Below, one piece after another: positions 28,593 to 37,895 of a stretch of DNA of 60,940 nucleotides. The DNA is from Firmicutes bacterium UBA3941 (GTDB taxonomy: Bacteria > Bacillota > Clostridia > Caldicoprobacterales > UBA3941). Numbering within the stretch: the stretch's first letter is position 1; each line of letters begins with the position of its first letter. A program made the position numbers and the translations under genes. The notes beneath the pieces are model-generated. The model worked only from the letters and a program-made list of their open reading frames with translations, searched no databases and was not told the origin of the DNA. The stretch spans positions 1 through 60,940 of the forward strand of contig DGDX01000006.1 of NCBI GenBank assembly GCA_002385665.1, written 5' to 3'.

Positions 28593-29174
28593 TCAGCTTA
28601 TGTTTCCTTTTAGACCAATTTCATCGGCAACCTTCTGCATCCCCTTAATGGTCTCCCCAATAACTTCGCCCAACTCCATTCCCAGCATCTGGGCGCCCTT
28701 TTCTATTATCCCTCTATCGACTCCGGCAGCAAAACTCTTTTGTTTCCATTTCTTTCTTACCGATTTCGTCGTTAAATCCAGTATGCTTTTACTCGGACGC
28801 ATTAGGGCTGTAGCTGTGATCAGGCCTGTCAGTTCATCAATGGTGTATAGAACCTTTTCCATCTTTTCCACGGGCTCTACATCGGAACAAATTCCCCATC
28901 CGTGGCTTACTACCGCACGGATATAGTCTTCCGGCCAGTCCCTTTCCATCAATATTTCCCTGGTTTTTGTGCAGTGCTCATCGGGATATTTTTCATAATC
29001 CAGGTCATGGATCAGACCTATAATGCCCCATTTTTCCTTATCCTCCCCAAACAGCTCTGCAAAATGTACCATCACAGCTTCCACTGCAAGGGCATGCTTT
29101 ATCAGGCTGTCGTTTTGATTGTATTCTCTCAATAGTTCCATAGCCGTTTCCCTGGTTGGTATTATCTTATTCAC
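28593..29174 (-). CDS. HD domain metal-dependent hydrolase
   Basis: A 193-residue HD-superfamily phosphohydrolase. The metal ligands are visible as SLIKHALAVEA (His near 27), GLIHDLDYEKYPDEH (HD near 57) and VVSHGWG (His near 89), and the closing Asp is in YTIDELTG. Short stand-alone HD proteins of this kind act on nucleotides or related phosphates; the substrate here is unknown. A strong promoter lies about 110 bases upstream (29286-29314). Confidence 0.88.
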   Translation of the reverse strand: MNKIIPTRETAMELLREYNQNDSLIKHALAVEAVMVHFAELFGEDKEKWGIIGLIHDLDYEKYPDEHCTKTREILMERDWPEDYIRAVVSHGWGICSDVEPVEKMEKVLYTIDELTGLITATALMRPSKSILDLTTKSVRKKWKQKSFAAGVDRGIIEKGAQMLGMELGEVIGETIKGMQKVADEIGLKGNIS

Positions 29175-29285
29175 AGCAAATACCTCTTTTCCCTTAAAGA
29201 TCTAAAGCAACAAAACGCATCTGATCCAGTTGAAGTCTGGGTAATCCCAGTCTATATAATGATTGACTACATTTTACATACTTTC

Positions 29286-29314
29286 ATTGTAGACATGGGA
29301 CATAACTTTGTCAA
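29286..29314 (-). promoter_or_regulatory. Sigma-A promoter for the HD-domain gene
   Basis: Minus-strand TTGACA (29309-29314), 17-base spacer, TACAAT (29286-29291). It lies in the divergent region between the HD gene and ung. A plus-strand TATAAT at 29321-29326 may belong to ung, but its -35 is poor. Nothing else is evident in 29175-29508. Confidence 0.75.
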
Positions 29315-29508
29315 TTATGGTATAATTCACTTAATATTCTAATGCAATAACCGTATTTTTGACAAATCTATATTTAATAAATTGAGTTATTGGAGTTAAA
29401 TCGCTTATATAAATTTAAAAAGGATTTCAAATCACATAGTTTGCAGAAAATATTATATACCAGGATATCCATCAGGGATATTCGGTATAAGACATGTAGG
29501 TGGTAAAT

Positions 29509-30183
29509 ATGAAGATACTAAAAAACGATTGGCACGATCTCATGAAGGATGAGTTTAAAAAGGATTACTATTTGGCCCTGAGACAATTCTTAAAAACCGA
29601 ATACAGGACAAGAACCATTTATCCCGACATGTACGACATCTTTAATGCTCTACACTATACACCTTACAAGGATGTTAAGGTTGTTATCTTGGGGCAGGAT
29701 CCATACCATGGACCTAACCAGGCTCATGGCCTCAGCTTCTCCGTTAAGCCCGGAGTGCAGCCCCCGCCCTCGCTTCTCAACATCTATAAGGAATTACAAG
29801 ATGACCTGGGCTGCTATATACCCAATAACGGCTACCTTGAAAAATGGGCACGCCAGGGAGTCATGCTTTTAAATACCGTTTTAACCGTTCGGGCTGGACA
29901 GGCCAATTCCCACAGGAATATGGGCTGGGAGCGCTTTACCGACAGGGTTATAAGCCTATTAAACGAGAGGGAGGATCCCATCGTGTTTATCCTTTGGGGT
30001 CGAAACGCTCAATCCAAGCAGAGCATTATAACCAGCCCACAGCATTACATAATAAAATCCGTTCATCCAAGTCCCTTGTCCGCCAATCGGGGTTTCTTCG
30101 GCAGCAAGCCCTTTTCTAAGGCCAATAATTTTCTGGTTTCAATAGGAAAGGAGCCTATCGATTGGCAGATTGAGAATATTTAG
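29509..30183 (+). CDS. ung: Uracil-DNA glycosylase, family 1
   Basis: A 224-residue base-excision repair enzyme removing uracil from DNA. It has the water-activating loop [13 protein letters not shown] near residue 65, the Pro-rich loop [12 protein letters not shown], the Gly-Ser-type loop, and the Leu intercalation loop [13 protein letters not shown] near 190. ATG 29509 follows AGGTGG at suitable spacing; GTG 29500 is an alternative. It is a lone plus-strand gene converging on the metallo-beta-lactamase gene, 16 bases away. Confidence 0.97.
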   Translation: MKILKNDWHDLMKDEFKKDYYLALRQFLKTEYRTRTIYPDMYDIFNALHYTPYKDVKVVILGQDPYHGPNQAHGLSFSVKPGVQPPPSLLNIYKELQDDLGCYIPNNGYLEKWARQGVMLLNTVLTVRAGQANSHRNMGWERFTDRVISLLNEREDPIVFILWGRNAQSKQSIITSPQHYIIKSVHPSPLSANRGFFGSKPFSKANNFLVSIGKEPIDWQIENI

Positions 30184-30199
30184 GTCCAATACCTATACA

Positions 30200-31024
30200 C
30201 TAAATTGTTATCTCAAATCCGTCGTATGCGGCTATAAACCCATTTTCTCTTGCCAGGTTGTTCAGGTCGTCGTAGTAAGGCCCATAGGAATGGGCAAAAT
30301 GGGTTATTATAAAGGTGGTTTGGGCATCCGCCGTTCCTTCGCTGTACATCCTATCCCTGACCCTGATGTTGTCCGGCAGGCCCATATGGGTGAAATAGGA
30401 ACATTCCTGACCAACGGTAGTGCAGTCCAATATAACGCCGTCAAACTTAAAGTTCTTTAGCCCGGACCAGGTCTCCTCACCAAAATAACCGCTGTCATGA
30501 CCATAGAGGAGGGTCCTGTCTCTCTTTTGGATCACATATATAAAGCAGTCTTGTTTTGGATCGTGATTTGCCGGTAGGGGTGTAATTCTATAGTTGTCTA
30601 TGAGGTATGTCTCATATGCCTTAAATAGACCAAACTTTAGATATGGGGTCTTGTCCGACTCGGTCATGCCTATATCCTCCAAGGCCTGGCCAATATCCTT
30701 GTTCCCGTAAACCCTTAAGGGTTCCTGCCTATCATGCAATCCAAAAGGCGGCGCGATTTTGCTTAAATCATGGGGGTAAAAGTGATCTGAATGGGCATGG
30801 GTAAAGATTATATTCTTCACTTTGGTCAGATCCAACCTGCCATAAAGGCACCTTGCATAGGTATCCGAGGAAAAGTCCACCAAAAGGGATTCGTCGATTA
30901 AGCAGGAACTGCGCATTCTAAAATTGATTGGATCCATGGTCCTGACCCTCTTGCAATGCTCGCATTCACAGAATAAGGCGGGAAAGCCTTCCGACGCCCC
31001 TGTGCCGTTAAACGTAACCTTCAT
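30200..31024 (-). CDS. Metallo-beta-lactamase fold hydrolase, PhnP-like
   Basis: A 274-residue MBL-fold protein. The metal site is THAHSDHFYPHDL near residue 76, followed by PANHDP (His), YGHDSGYF (Asp) and THFAHSYG near the end. An N-terminal cysteine cluster CECEHCKRV resembles the structural zinc site of PhnP, the phosphoribosyl cyclic phosphodiesterase, and of related RNase Z-like enzymes. AAAGGGGATAGCACAG precedes ATG 31024. It is 53 bases downstream of an organophosphate-antiporter-like MFS gene, so its substrate may be an imported phosphodiester (inference). Confidence 0.85.
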   Translation of the reverse strand: MKVTFNGTGASEGFPALFCECEHCKRVRTMDPINFRMRSSCLIDESLLVDFSSDTYARCLYGRLDLTKVKNIIFTHAHSDHFYPHDLSKIAPPFGLHDRQEPLRVYGNKDIGQALEDIGMTESDKTPYLKFGLFKAYETYLIDNYRITPLPANHDPKQDCFIYVIQKRDRTLLYGHDSGYFGEETWSGLKNFKFDGVILDCTTVGQECSYFTHMGLPDNIRVRDRMYSEGTADAQTTFIITHFAHSYGPYYDDLNNLARENGFIAAYDGFEITI

Positions 31025-31077
31025 CTGTGCTATCCCCTTTACCAGTATTTGTATAATTATTAATATTATTATTAAAC

Positions 31078-32397
31078 CTACCCTATGTTCGGCCCCTTGC
31101 TTATCCTGCGTATCCAAAGCACGCTAGCCCCTAAAAGGGTAGAAAAGATCCATATAGCCAGAATCCCATTCCATCCCCAGTAGTCAGACATGGCTCCGGT
31201 CACGACCCCGGACATTCCAGCCCCCATATAGTTGGAAAAGTTTAAGAAGCCCGCAACAGCAGAGGTTTTGTTGATCTTTGCATACCCCATAGGTATTACA
31301 CTCATAAGTAGGGTATTGGCCCCATACATACAGGCTGAACAGCTACCCAATAAGATGACCCCTAATAATACGCTGTACCGCCCTAACAGAAACAACCCTA
31401 AAATTGCAAGGGCTGAACCACTGAGCAAGGTCATTATGGCCAGGTCGTGATTATAACGAAACTTTTTATTTAACCAGCCCGAAAGGAAAATCCCACCAAA
31501 GTTCATTAAAGGAATCAAGAGTACATAGGTTGTGGTAGACCCTAAGTCCAGGCCCTGGGTTTCCATCAGGTAGGACGGGCCCCAGAGGGTTATTCCCTCT
31601 TTGACAATCCCCTGGGTTACACAGGAGATGGCAATGATCCAAAGCCTGTTTTCCATAATAAAGCCTATAAACGATGTGCCACGCTTCCCACCTGCATCGT
31701 CTCTGCTGTCCTCATGAGTACCTGTATTGGATATCTCCGGAGAAAGTTCCGCATAATCATGCTGGAAAGGTTCCGGCCTTATCAGTAAAATCCAAATAAA
31801 TCCATATATCGCTACGATTATACCCGGAACTAAAAAGATCCATGACCAACGGGCATTGGACAACACTTGCCCCAACAGCCCCCAGGATATAAGGAATCCG
31901 CCCACCATTGAGGTGGATATGCCTACGGAAACCCGGGTATTCTCCTCCCTGTGAAACCATCTGGAAAGGATTCTCACTATGGGTCCCCAGAGCATGGACT
32001 GAAAGTATCCATTGAACATCCACAGGATCACCATGACAACCAGGGTAGGAGCAAGTCCAAAGAAGATATTGATCAGGGCAGAAACCAACAAACCGAAAAA
32101 TATAAAAATCCTCCCGGAGATTCTATCACCTATATAGCCATTTATTAATTGTCCAATGCCATAGGCCCAAAAAAAGGAACTCCCCACCAGACCTAGACTG
32201 GTCTTGCTATATCCAAGGGATTGACTGATACTTGGTATAGCAATTGACATGTTTACCCTGCAAAGGTATGCGCAGGCATAAGCAAGCCAACAAAGTATAA
32301 AAACCTTTCTGCCTTCATGCTTGATATCTGCTTCACCTATTACTGCCTTGTTTTTGTATCTCCCCAAGCTGCTAATCCCCAAGGTACTGTCCTCCAA
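31078..32397 (-). CDS. MFS transporter, organophosphate:phosphate antiporter-like
   Basis: A 439-residue major facilitator with twelve predicted membrane segments. The loop regions match the OPA (GlpT/UhpT) family: CRVNMSIAIPSISQSLGYS near 50, GYIGDRISGR, FNGYFQSMLWGPIVRILSRW, and VSVGISTSMVGGFL. OPA members exchange organic phosphate esters for inorganic phosphate. A polar insertion (about residues 210-235) separates the two halves. It is apparently co-transcribed with the PhnP-like hydrolase downstream. The substrate is not determined. Confidence 0.85.
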   Translation of the reverse strand: MEDSTLGISSLGRYKNKAVIGEADIKHEGRKVFILCWLAYACAYLCRVNMSIAIPSISQSLGYSKTSLGLVGSSFFWAYGIGQLINGYIGDRISGRIFIFFGLLVSALINIFFGLAPTLVVMVILWMFNGYFQSMLWGPIVRILSRWFHREENTRVSVGISTSMVGGFLISWGLLGQVLSNARWSWIFLVPGIIVAIYGFIWILLIRPEPFQHDYAELSPEISNTGTHEDSRDDAGGKRGTSFIGFIMENRLWIIAISCVTQGIVKEGITLWGPSYLMETQGLDLGSTTTYVLLIPLMNFGGIFLSGWLNKKFRYNHDLAIMTLLSGSALAILGLFLLGRYSVLLGVILLGSCSACMYGANTLLMSVIPMGYAKINKTSAVAGFLNFSNYMGAGMSGVVTGAMSDYWGWNGILAIWIFSTLLGASVLWIRRISKGPNIG

Positions 32398-32472
32398 AAT
32401 CCTATTCCCTGATAACTCTTTATTTCATTTGTACATTATTTTTGCTAATCCCAAATGCTGGTAACCTGCCCT

Positions 32473-33135
32473 TTATTCCGCCTCATAGGGTAAATCCTGC
32501 TGTCTCAGCCTATATATCAGGAATTTCTCTTTCTTGTCCTTCATCCCCGGGGTCTTAACCTTATTTATAATCTCAAATAGGGTGTCCTTCCTTAGGAACT
32601 GCTTATATATAGCCGTAGGATAGTAAATTAAAAGATCTACAGAACGCGGATGCTCCTTTACAGAGTCCAGGATATTATTGATGACCTTTCTGAAAATTTT
32701 TATGGAAAAGGGATTAAAAAAATAGAATCGATTCTCCGTCGGTTTTATTTCATAGTTTTCTGCCGGGCCATACAAAATCCTGATAGGAGCCTTTATATGC
32801 TTGGCCCTGTGCAAATAGGCATTTTTGTTTCTCAAAGCCTCTTCATAGGTCTTGTCATTGGCTTCAATTCCTGTTACCGGGATCCCAAATCTGTTGTGAA
32901 TATAGAAGATTACCCGACCCCTTCCACATCCAAAATCCACAAGCTCATCCGTTTTATCCAAACTATATGTCTCAAAGAGTTTATCCAGGGCGATGTAAGG
33001 CGTGGCCTCATAGCGATTGTAGTGTACTACACCCCTGTGCCATTCCCTGATCCCTGTAGTCCTGACCCTAAGTGCCCTGTCCGCTAACCTCTCAGCCATT
33101 AAAAAATACCCCCAATTGTTCTCTATGGTTTTCAC
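32473..33135 (-). CDS. Class I SAM-dependent methyltransferase
   Basis: A 220-residue protein with the SAM-binding motif DELVDFGCGRGRVIFYI near residue 65, acidic motif VTGIEANDKTYEEA, and a catalytic-loop-like FYFFNPFS near 140 in place of the usual N/D-PP-Y/F. The acceptor is unknown. GTG 33135 has a close AGAAGG, and ATG thirteen codons in has GGGG nine bases before it, so the start is uncertain. It lies 75 bases upstream of the MFS gene. The 33136-33631 gap is about 500 bases of AT-rich DNA in which I see no gene, RNA or clear repeat. Confidence 0.82.
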   Translation of the reverse strand: MKTIENNWGYFLMAERLADRALRVRTTGIREWHRGVVHYNRYEATPYIALDKLFETYSLDKTDELVDFGCGRGRVIFYIHNRFGIPVTGIEANDKTYEEALRNKNAYLHRAKHIKAPIRILYGPAENYEIKPTENRFYFFNPFSIKIFRKVINNILDSVKEHPRSVDLLIYYPTAIYKQFLRKDTLFEIINKVKTPGMKDKKEKFLIYRLRQQDLPYEAE

Positions 33136-33631
33136 CTTCTCATTGTTTATATAATCTTACTATAGATCTATACAATTGTCCAAATTTCTGCAGTTGCGAT
33201 AGATTTACAGGCATATATACAAACGCTTTAATAACTCTATAATGAAGACGCTTGGGATATTCTAACCTTTACTTTACTCCAATAATTCCAACTTAGTGGA
33301 AACCCTTGCATCCTACCAGTTGATTCTAAATATGAGAAATCCTATCCTTAATTTTTTTACTTTTCTCACTGACTAAGTAATCAAATAGTTCCCTATTTGT
33401 TAAAGTTTACTTCATCAATATATTCTCCCCCATTATTTAAGCTAAAAAAGCAAACTTCTTCTTTCTGTTTTTACAGTATATATAAATTATATTCTATGGA
33501 TTACACTCATTTATGATATGGTTACCTATGTCTGATAAAACTACGGTTTTTTGTAGCATCTGAAATCGTTGCAGATATCATACCTGATACAGCTATTTAT
33601 TTTAGCTGCTACACTACTATAATAGTTAGTT

Positions 33632-34381
33632 TCAGTTAATAATTTTGCCTTTATTCTTAGCTAGTTTTTCCTCCCATTCTTGTCGTTCTGAATGAGTCAG
33701 TTTTTCCCAGTCCGTTATTTCTCCTAAGACTTTTAGAGGTTCTTGTGAGCGATAAGAACGTGTTAGGTTACCAGGGAATTTCTTGTCAGCTACATTAGGG
33801 TCGTTTTCAAATTCACCGGTAGGTTCTACGACATAAACACGTTCTTTGCCTTTCCCTTTTGCCAGTGCTGCAGCAAGGCCCGCACCATTGATATTTGCTG
33901 CGAAATAAATGTGATTCATTTTTAGATCTTTTTCGTAATTGGATTCCTTACCCGCTGTCAGTAAATCGCCAACTTGTAAATCTGCCTTTGTTCCATGATA
34001 AAATGGGCCAGTGTCAGTTGGTTTGCCTTGATATGAATGAGATAGTTCGAAATTTTTTCTGGCATTTTCAGTATCATTCAATTCTTCATAACATTTAGCG
34101 ATATTTAAATATAAAGTTGGGTAAGCGCTCCTAACATTTTCATCATTAATTTTTAGAGCAAAGCCCAAAGATTTTTCCATCCACTTTAACTTATCGTCGA
34201 CACTTTTTTGCCTTATACCTAAATGATAAGCTACAATAAATCTTTCATAGTCATCACTTGTTTGGTCCCACGCTTTAAGAAAAACATCCATAGCATCATC
34301 TAAATTCCCACTTTCCTCCAGGGCCATTCCTTTCATACAGAGCTGGATAATAGGGTTGCGCGGGTCAAATTTCGCACTCAT
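33632..34381 (-). CDS. Rifampin ADP-ribosyltransferase (Arr) with N-terminal TPR-like region
   Basis: A 249-residue protein. Residues 1-118 are helical TPR-like repeats (for example AYPTLYLNIAKCYEELND and ENARKNFELSHSY). Residues 125-240 are a complete Arr domain: GPFYHGTKADLQVGDLLTAG, IYFAAN, VEPTGEFENDPN and KFPGNLTRSYRS. The Arr catalytic residues correspond to His129, Tyr159 and Asp194. Arr enzymes transfer ADP-ribose from NAD to rifampin and inactivate it. The gene is more AT-rich than its neighbours and sits beside a 500-base AT-rich gap, which suggests acquisition. Fused members are often mislabelled as rRNA adenine methyltransferases. The native substrate may not be rifampin. Confidence 0.9.
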   Translation of the reverse strand: MSAKFDPRNPIIQLCMKGMALEESGNLDDAMDVFLKAWDQTSDDYERFIVAYHLGIRQKSVDDKLKWMEKSLGFALKINDENVRSAYPTLYLNIAKCYEELNDTENARKNFELSHSYQGKPTDTGPFYHGTKADLQVGDLLTAGKESNYEKDLKMNHIYFAANINGAGLAAALAKGKGKERVYVVEPTGEFENDPNVADKKFPGNLTRSYRSQEPLKVLGEITDWEKLTHSERQEWEEKLAKNKGKIIN

Positions 34382-34414
34382 ATTTTTCCTCCTAAATTTA
34401 TTGAGTTTTTATAA

Positions 34415-34813
34415 TCATTTGTGATACGGCTCTTTGTTTATAATACGATAGGCCCTGTATATCTGTTCGTATAGTATTACCAGCATCAAGTCCTTGTGAA
34501 GATCCATCTGGGATATTTCGAGGGAATAGTCTACCCTTGTCCTCTTATAATCCTCATCGAAGACAATAACTACATCGCTCATTCCGTCCACTCCCAGGGA
34601 TGATATCTTTTCTGCCAATTCTTCCGAAGAAATAGCTGCGCCACCCCTGGCTACTTTAATCACATAATCCCTGTCCCTTATGAACTTACCCGGATCTTTG
34701 GTAAATTTCAATTCAAGCCTGCAATACCTGGCAAGCCTTTTGGCATACTCCTTAACGGCTTCCCTGGCAAAGCCGTTCTCGATCTTATCCTTACTAATTA
34801 TCCTTATCTTCAT
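34415..34813 (-). CDS. Divergent RlmH paralogue lacking the SAM-binding glycine loop
   Basis: A 132-residue SPOUT-family protein, shorter than RlmH (about 155-160). The C-terminal tail is intact: EQIYRAYRIINKEPYHK (116-132). The N-terminus (MKIRIISKDKIENGF) and ISSEELAEKI also match RlmH. The glycine-rich loop that binds SAM (GGxxG) is replaced by FDEDYKRTR (85-93), and the FPHQ motif reads LHKD (105-108). It is therefore unlikely to bind SAM as a homodimer. A second RlmH in this window (42823) has the opposite defect. It lies 65 bases downstream of the URO-D-like gene, in the same orientation. Confidence 0.85.
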   Translation of the reverse strand: MKIRIISKDKIENGFAREAVKEYAKRLARYCRLELKFTKDPGKFIRDRDYVIKVARGGAAISSEELAEKISSLGVDGMSDVVIVFDEDYKRTRVDYSLEISQMDLHKDLMLVILYEQIYRAYRIINKEPYHK

Positions 34814-34878
34814 CTGCTTCCCGTCTAATCTTTATATTTGACCTAAGTTTAAAAGCAGCCATTGTGAAATATAACAGC

Positions 34879-35949
34879 CTAACGCAAAAAGTCCCTGCAG
34901 GCGTTTACATAGGCCACCACATTCTCCCAAGGCACATCCGGTTCCAGAACATGTGTCGGGGCCACAAGGAGCCCTCCCTTATCCCCGGCCATGGACAGGT
35001 TCTTAAAGACTTCCCTTCTTACATCTTCAGGACTCCCATAGGGCATTGTGGTTTGGGTGCCTATAGTACCATAGAAGGAAATCCTATCGCCAAACATGTC
35101 ATAAATCTTCCCAAAGTCCATACTTTCGGGTTGGATTGGGTTTAAAACATCTATACCTACCTCAATCAGGTGAGGAATAAAGGGATATATGTATCCACAG
35201 GAATGATAGATAACCAATATGTCCGGATTAATTTCCTTGGCTGTAGAGATAACCTTCCTAAGCCGGGGTTTAATCCAGGTACAGTATAGGTCCTCGCTCA
35301 TCAATATGGTCTCCTGCATCCCTATATCGTCACCCAAAAAGAGGATATCGGCACCGGCCCGGGTATAGGCCTCTGCCTGGAGGCACCTAATATCCGTAAC
35401 CCTGTCCAACAGGTATTCTGCCTTGGGATCGTCGGTCATCATATCAACCATCAATTCTTCCATTCCCCGCAAATACCAGGCTATCTCCCAAATAGTGCAT
35501 TGCATATTTGCAACGGAAGCCAGCCCCCTCTTGTGTATTGTATTAACCTCAGCTTTCAGAGATTCTAAACTTGTGCCGTTGAATTCAGGAAAGGGATAGG
35601 TGATTATCTGTTCCCTATCCTCTATATTTTCAAGGGGGTGCAGCATACGATTAAAATGTACTGCAGATGAACTAATGTATAGATGGCCTACACCCCATAG
35701 ATCAATTTCAGCATCGGGAAACAGGTCGGAGTCGTAATACCTCTTAAACTCTTCCCTTTCCTGTTCAACCAGGATTGGATACCCAATGTCCCTATATGAG
35801 AAGCCATAGTAGTCCCTATAGTCCATGTCCGACCCCGTCTCTTCCCGGTACCTTTCAACAAGTGCGGGACTTAACTCAAAGTGTATTGGAACATGGCTAT
35901 AGCCCTGGCGTTTGAATAAGGATAAAAGATCCTCACGTTTGTTCAACAT
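34879..35949 (-). CDS. URO-D / MtaA-like fold protein, non-heme context
   Basis: A 356-residue member of the uroporphyrinogen decarboxylase superfamily, which also contains cobamide-dependent methyltransferases such as MtaA. Motif HSCG lies near residue 248, then VLNPIQPESMDF, GTIGTQTTMPYGSPEDV and THVLEPDVPWENVVA near the C-terminus. In MtaA-type enzymes zinc is held by His-x-Cys and a distal Cys; here the distal position aligns with a His. The N-terminal Arg residues typical of true UroD are not evident. It is last in the order nucleoside hydrolase, ribokinase, this gene, so a role in sugar or nucleoside metabolism is more likely than heme synthesis (inference). Confidence 0.8.
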   Translation of the reverse strand: MLNKREDLLSLFKRQGYSHVPIHFELSPALVERYREETGSDMDYRDYYGFSYRDIGYPILVEQEREEFKRYYDSDLFPDAEIDLWGVGHLYISSSAVHFNRMLHPLENIEDREQIITYPFPEFNGTSLESLKAEVNTIHKRGLASVANMQCTIWEIAWYLRGMEELMVDMMTDDPKAEYLLDRVTDIRCLQAEAYTRAGADILFLGDDIGMQETILMSEDLYCTWIKPRLRKVISTAKEINPDILVIYHSCGYIYPFIPHLIEVGIDVLNPIQPESMDFGKIYDMFGDRISFYGTIGTQTTMPYGSPEDVRREVFKNLSMAGDKGGLLVAPTHVLEPDVPWENVVAYVNACRDFLR

Positions 35950-35995
35950 CCTGCACCCCTTTACAGTCTATATTCTTTTATCTGACGGGATAAAA

Positions 35996-36940
35996 TCACC
36001 CCATGCTATCCCTGGATGTCAAAAATTGCTCTACCTCTTCTGCCTTGGGCAGGGAGGGCTGTGCCCCCATTCTGCTGACGCACAAGGCACCCACCGCGTT
36101 GGCATACGCAATAGCTCTTCTTATATCGCCATATTCCAACATTTTGATTGCCATGGCTGCAGTAAAGGAGTCCCCGGCAGCGGTTGAATCTACGGCATTA
36201 ACCCTATAGGCAGGAAAAATATCATGGGTATCGTTGCCTTTTTCATAGAGCAGTGCACCCCTTTTCCCCATTTTTATCACCACATAGGTTGCATCGCTGG
36301 CATCTGCCAGTTTTTTTGCTGCTCTAAGGCCGCTCTCCCAGTCGTCAACCTTAATTCCGGTGAGAGTCCTTGCTTCACTCTCGTTAGGACTTATAACATG
36401 AATACCCTTGAGCTTTTCCAGGGAGATATCCTTGGCCGGTCCGGTATCCAAAATGACAGGGATACTGGCAGCCTTGGCCTTATCAAACGCATAATATACC
36501 ATGTCCAAAGGAATTTCCAATTGCATAATTATTGCATCATAGGCTTGTTCCATAGCCCTGTCGATGTCACAACGGGTGATGGCGTCGTTGGCCCCCGGAA
36601 ATACCATGATGCGGTTCTCCCCGTCCGCTTCTACGGGTATCACTGCAAGCCCTGTCTGATGTTCATCATCGATTTTTAAAAAGGAGGTATCTATATTATC
36701 ATCTCTTAGATTGTCCAATAGAATTCTTCCATTGGAATCATTTCCGATCCGACCGCAAAAGGTAACCCTTCCGCCCAGCCTGGCTGCGGCAACGGCCTGA
36801 TTCGCCCCTTTACCTCCAGGTATGTAGGAATAGCTCCTACCCAAAACAGTTTCTCCCGCCTCGGGTACCTTTTCAAGTTCCATAACCAAATCCATATTGA
36901 TACTACCTATGACCAGCAGCCTTATAGCTTCCCCATCCAC
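35996..36940 (-). CDS. rbsK: Ribokinase (PfkB family)
   Basis: A 314-residue PfkB-type sugar kinase. It has the N-terminal VIGSINMDLVMELEKVP, the sugar-binding YIPGGKGANQAVAAARLGG, and the catalytic and anion-hole signature VDSTAAGDSFTAAMAI near residue 245. It phosphorylates ribose to ribose 5-phosphate. GTG 36940 is chosen because GGAGG lies eight bases upstream; an in-frame TTG further upstream is embedded in the upstream gene's end region. It follows the nucleoside hydrolase by 26 bases, so freed ribose would be captured immediately. Confidence 0.94.
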   Translation of the reverse strand: MDGEAIRLLVIGSINMDLVMELEKVPEAGETVLGRSYSYIPGGKGANQAVAAARLGGRVTFCGRIGNDSNGRILLDNLRDDNIDTSFLKIDDEHQTGLAVIPVEADGENRIMVFPGANDAITRCDIDRAMEQAYDAIIMQLEIPLDMVYYAFDKAKAASIPVILDTGPAKDISLEKLKGIHVISPNESEARTLTGIKVDDWESGLRAAKKLADASDATYVVIKMGKRGALLYEKGNDTHDIFPAYRVNAVDSTAAGDSFTAAMAIKMLEYGDIRRAIAYANAVGALCVSRMGAQPSLPKAEEVEQFLTSRDSMG

Positions 36941-36966
36941 GGTATATTCCTCCTTTATCAACCAGC

Positions 36967-37878
36967 CTACTTCGAAAGTTTTTTAAATACATCCCCGAAT
37001 ATGGGATCCCTATGTATAAAGTTAGCACACCTTATCAGATGCCTCGATCTATCAAAACTCCAGGTAACTTGATCCGTAACCATGGGACTATGGGTTAGGT
37101 AGGTGGGCACCCAGTCAGGGTTGTTTAACCATGCAATAGTTGAGATATCCCAAATGACCTTGGACCATGCATATGGATCTTTGGTATAATTTCTTACTAT
37201 ATCCGTTAGGTATGTGCCTATTTGACTCTTGCCGTCCAGGTAGTACTCCAATTCGCTGATATTGGTCAATAGATGGGTGGTAACCCCCATGCAGGGTATC
37301 TGAACCAGGGGAACGCCACTGTCAAAGATTATCCTGGCAGCGAGTACATCCTGTCCCAGATTAAATTCCCTGGTATCGGGCCAGTAGTGAGCATGTCCGC
37401 CCAGCCACACGACGACGATCTTTTTAATAATTTCCGGCTCTATAAGCATAGCGGAAGCGACGTTGGTTATTGCCCCTATGGCTACCACATAGAGGGGATC
37501 ATCGTCGGCAGATGCCATTGCCCTTTCAACGAGATCTTCCACGGCCTCACTTTTTTGTGGTTTATCAATTTCCTTTAGATAATCCGTTGAACCCCTGAAC
37601 ACGGTTTCCATAGGTGTGTCTAATAGCCTGAGAATATTTTTAATCTCACGATAACTGCGCTCCATGCCATCTTTAGGACCTGTAGACCTGTCGTTAAAGA
37701 AAGGGGCCGCATATACAGCCTCAAGATCAATCCTGTCTTCGGATCTTAAGGCATAGGCTAAAGCGAACTGATCGTCCACTTCATTGTAGGTATCGGTATC
37801 CAATACCATTCTTACCTTGCCTGTCGGTGGTTCCAGTCTTCTGATCAAAAATTCGGTGGAAAGTTTCGGAAAAATCAA
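36967..37878 (-). CDS. Nucleoside hydrolase (IUNH family)
   Basis: A 303-residue inosine-uridine-preferring nucleoside hydrolase-type enzyme, which cleaves the N-glycosidic bond to base plus ribose. The calcium/ribose motif DTDTYNEVDDQFAL is at 27-40, in the family form DxDxxxxxDD. VAIGAITNVASAM lies near residue 132 and WLGGHAHYWPDTREFNLGQD near 158-177. The C-terminal active-site His region is degenerate. TTG 37878 with GAGGTGA upstream is the start. It is the first gene of the salvage operon with ribokinase and the URO-D-like gene. Confidence 0.92.
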   Translation of the reverse strand: MIFPKLSTEFLIRRLEPPTGKVRMVLDTDTYNEVDDQFALAYALRSEDRIDLEAVYAAPFFNDRSTGPKDGMERSYREIKNILRLLDTPMETVFRGSTDYLKEIDKPQKSEAVEDLVERAMASADDDPLYVVAIGAITNVASAMLIEPEIIKKIVVVWLGGHAHYWPDTREFNLGQDVLAARIIFDSGVPLVQIPCMGVTTHLLTNISELEYYLDGKSQIGTYLTDIVRNYTKDPYAWSKVIWDISTIAWLNNPDWVPTYLTHSPMVTDQVTWSFDRSRHLIRCANFIHRDPIFGDVFKKLSK

Positions 37879-37895
37879 TATAAGTCACCTCATCC

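Noticed and set aside
33136..33631. Search for a small gene or RNA in the 500-base AT-rich gap
   Set aside because: No open frame with a ribosome binding site, no hairpin-T terminator and no tRNA-like fold could be supported.
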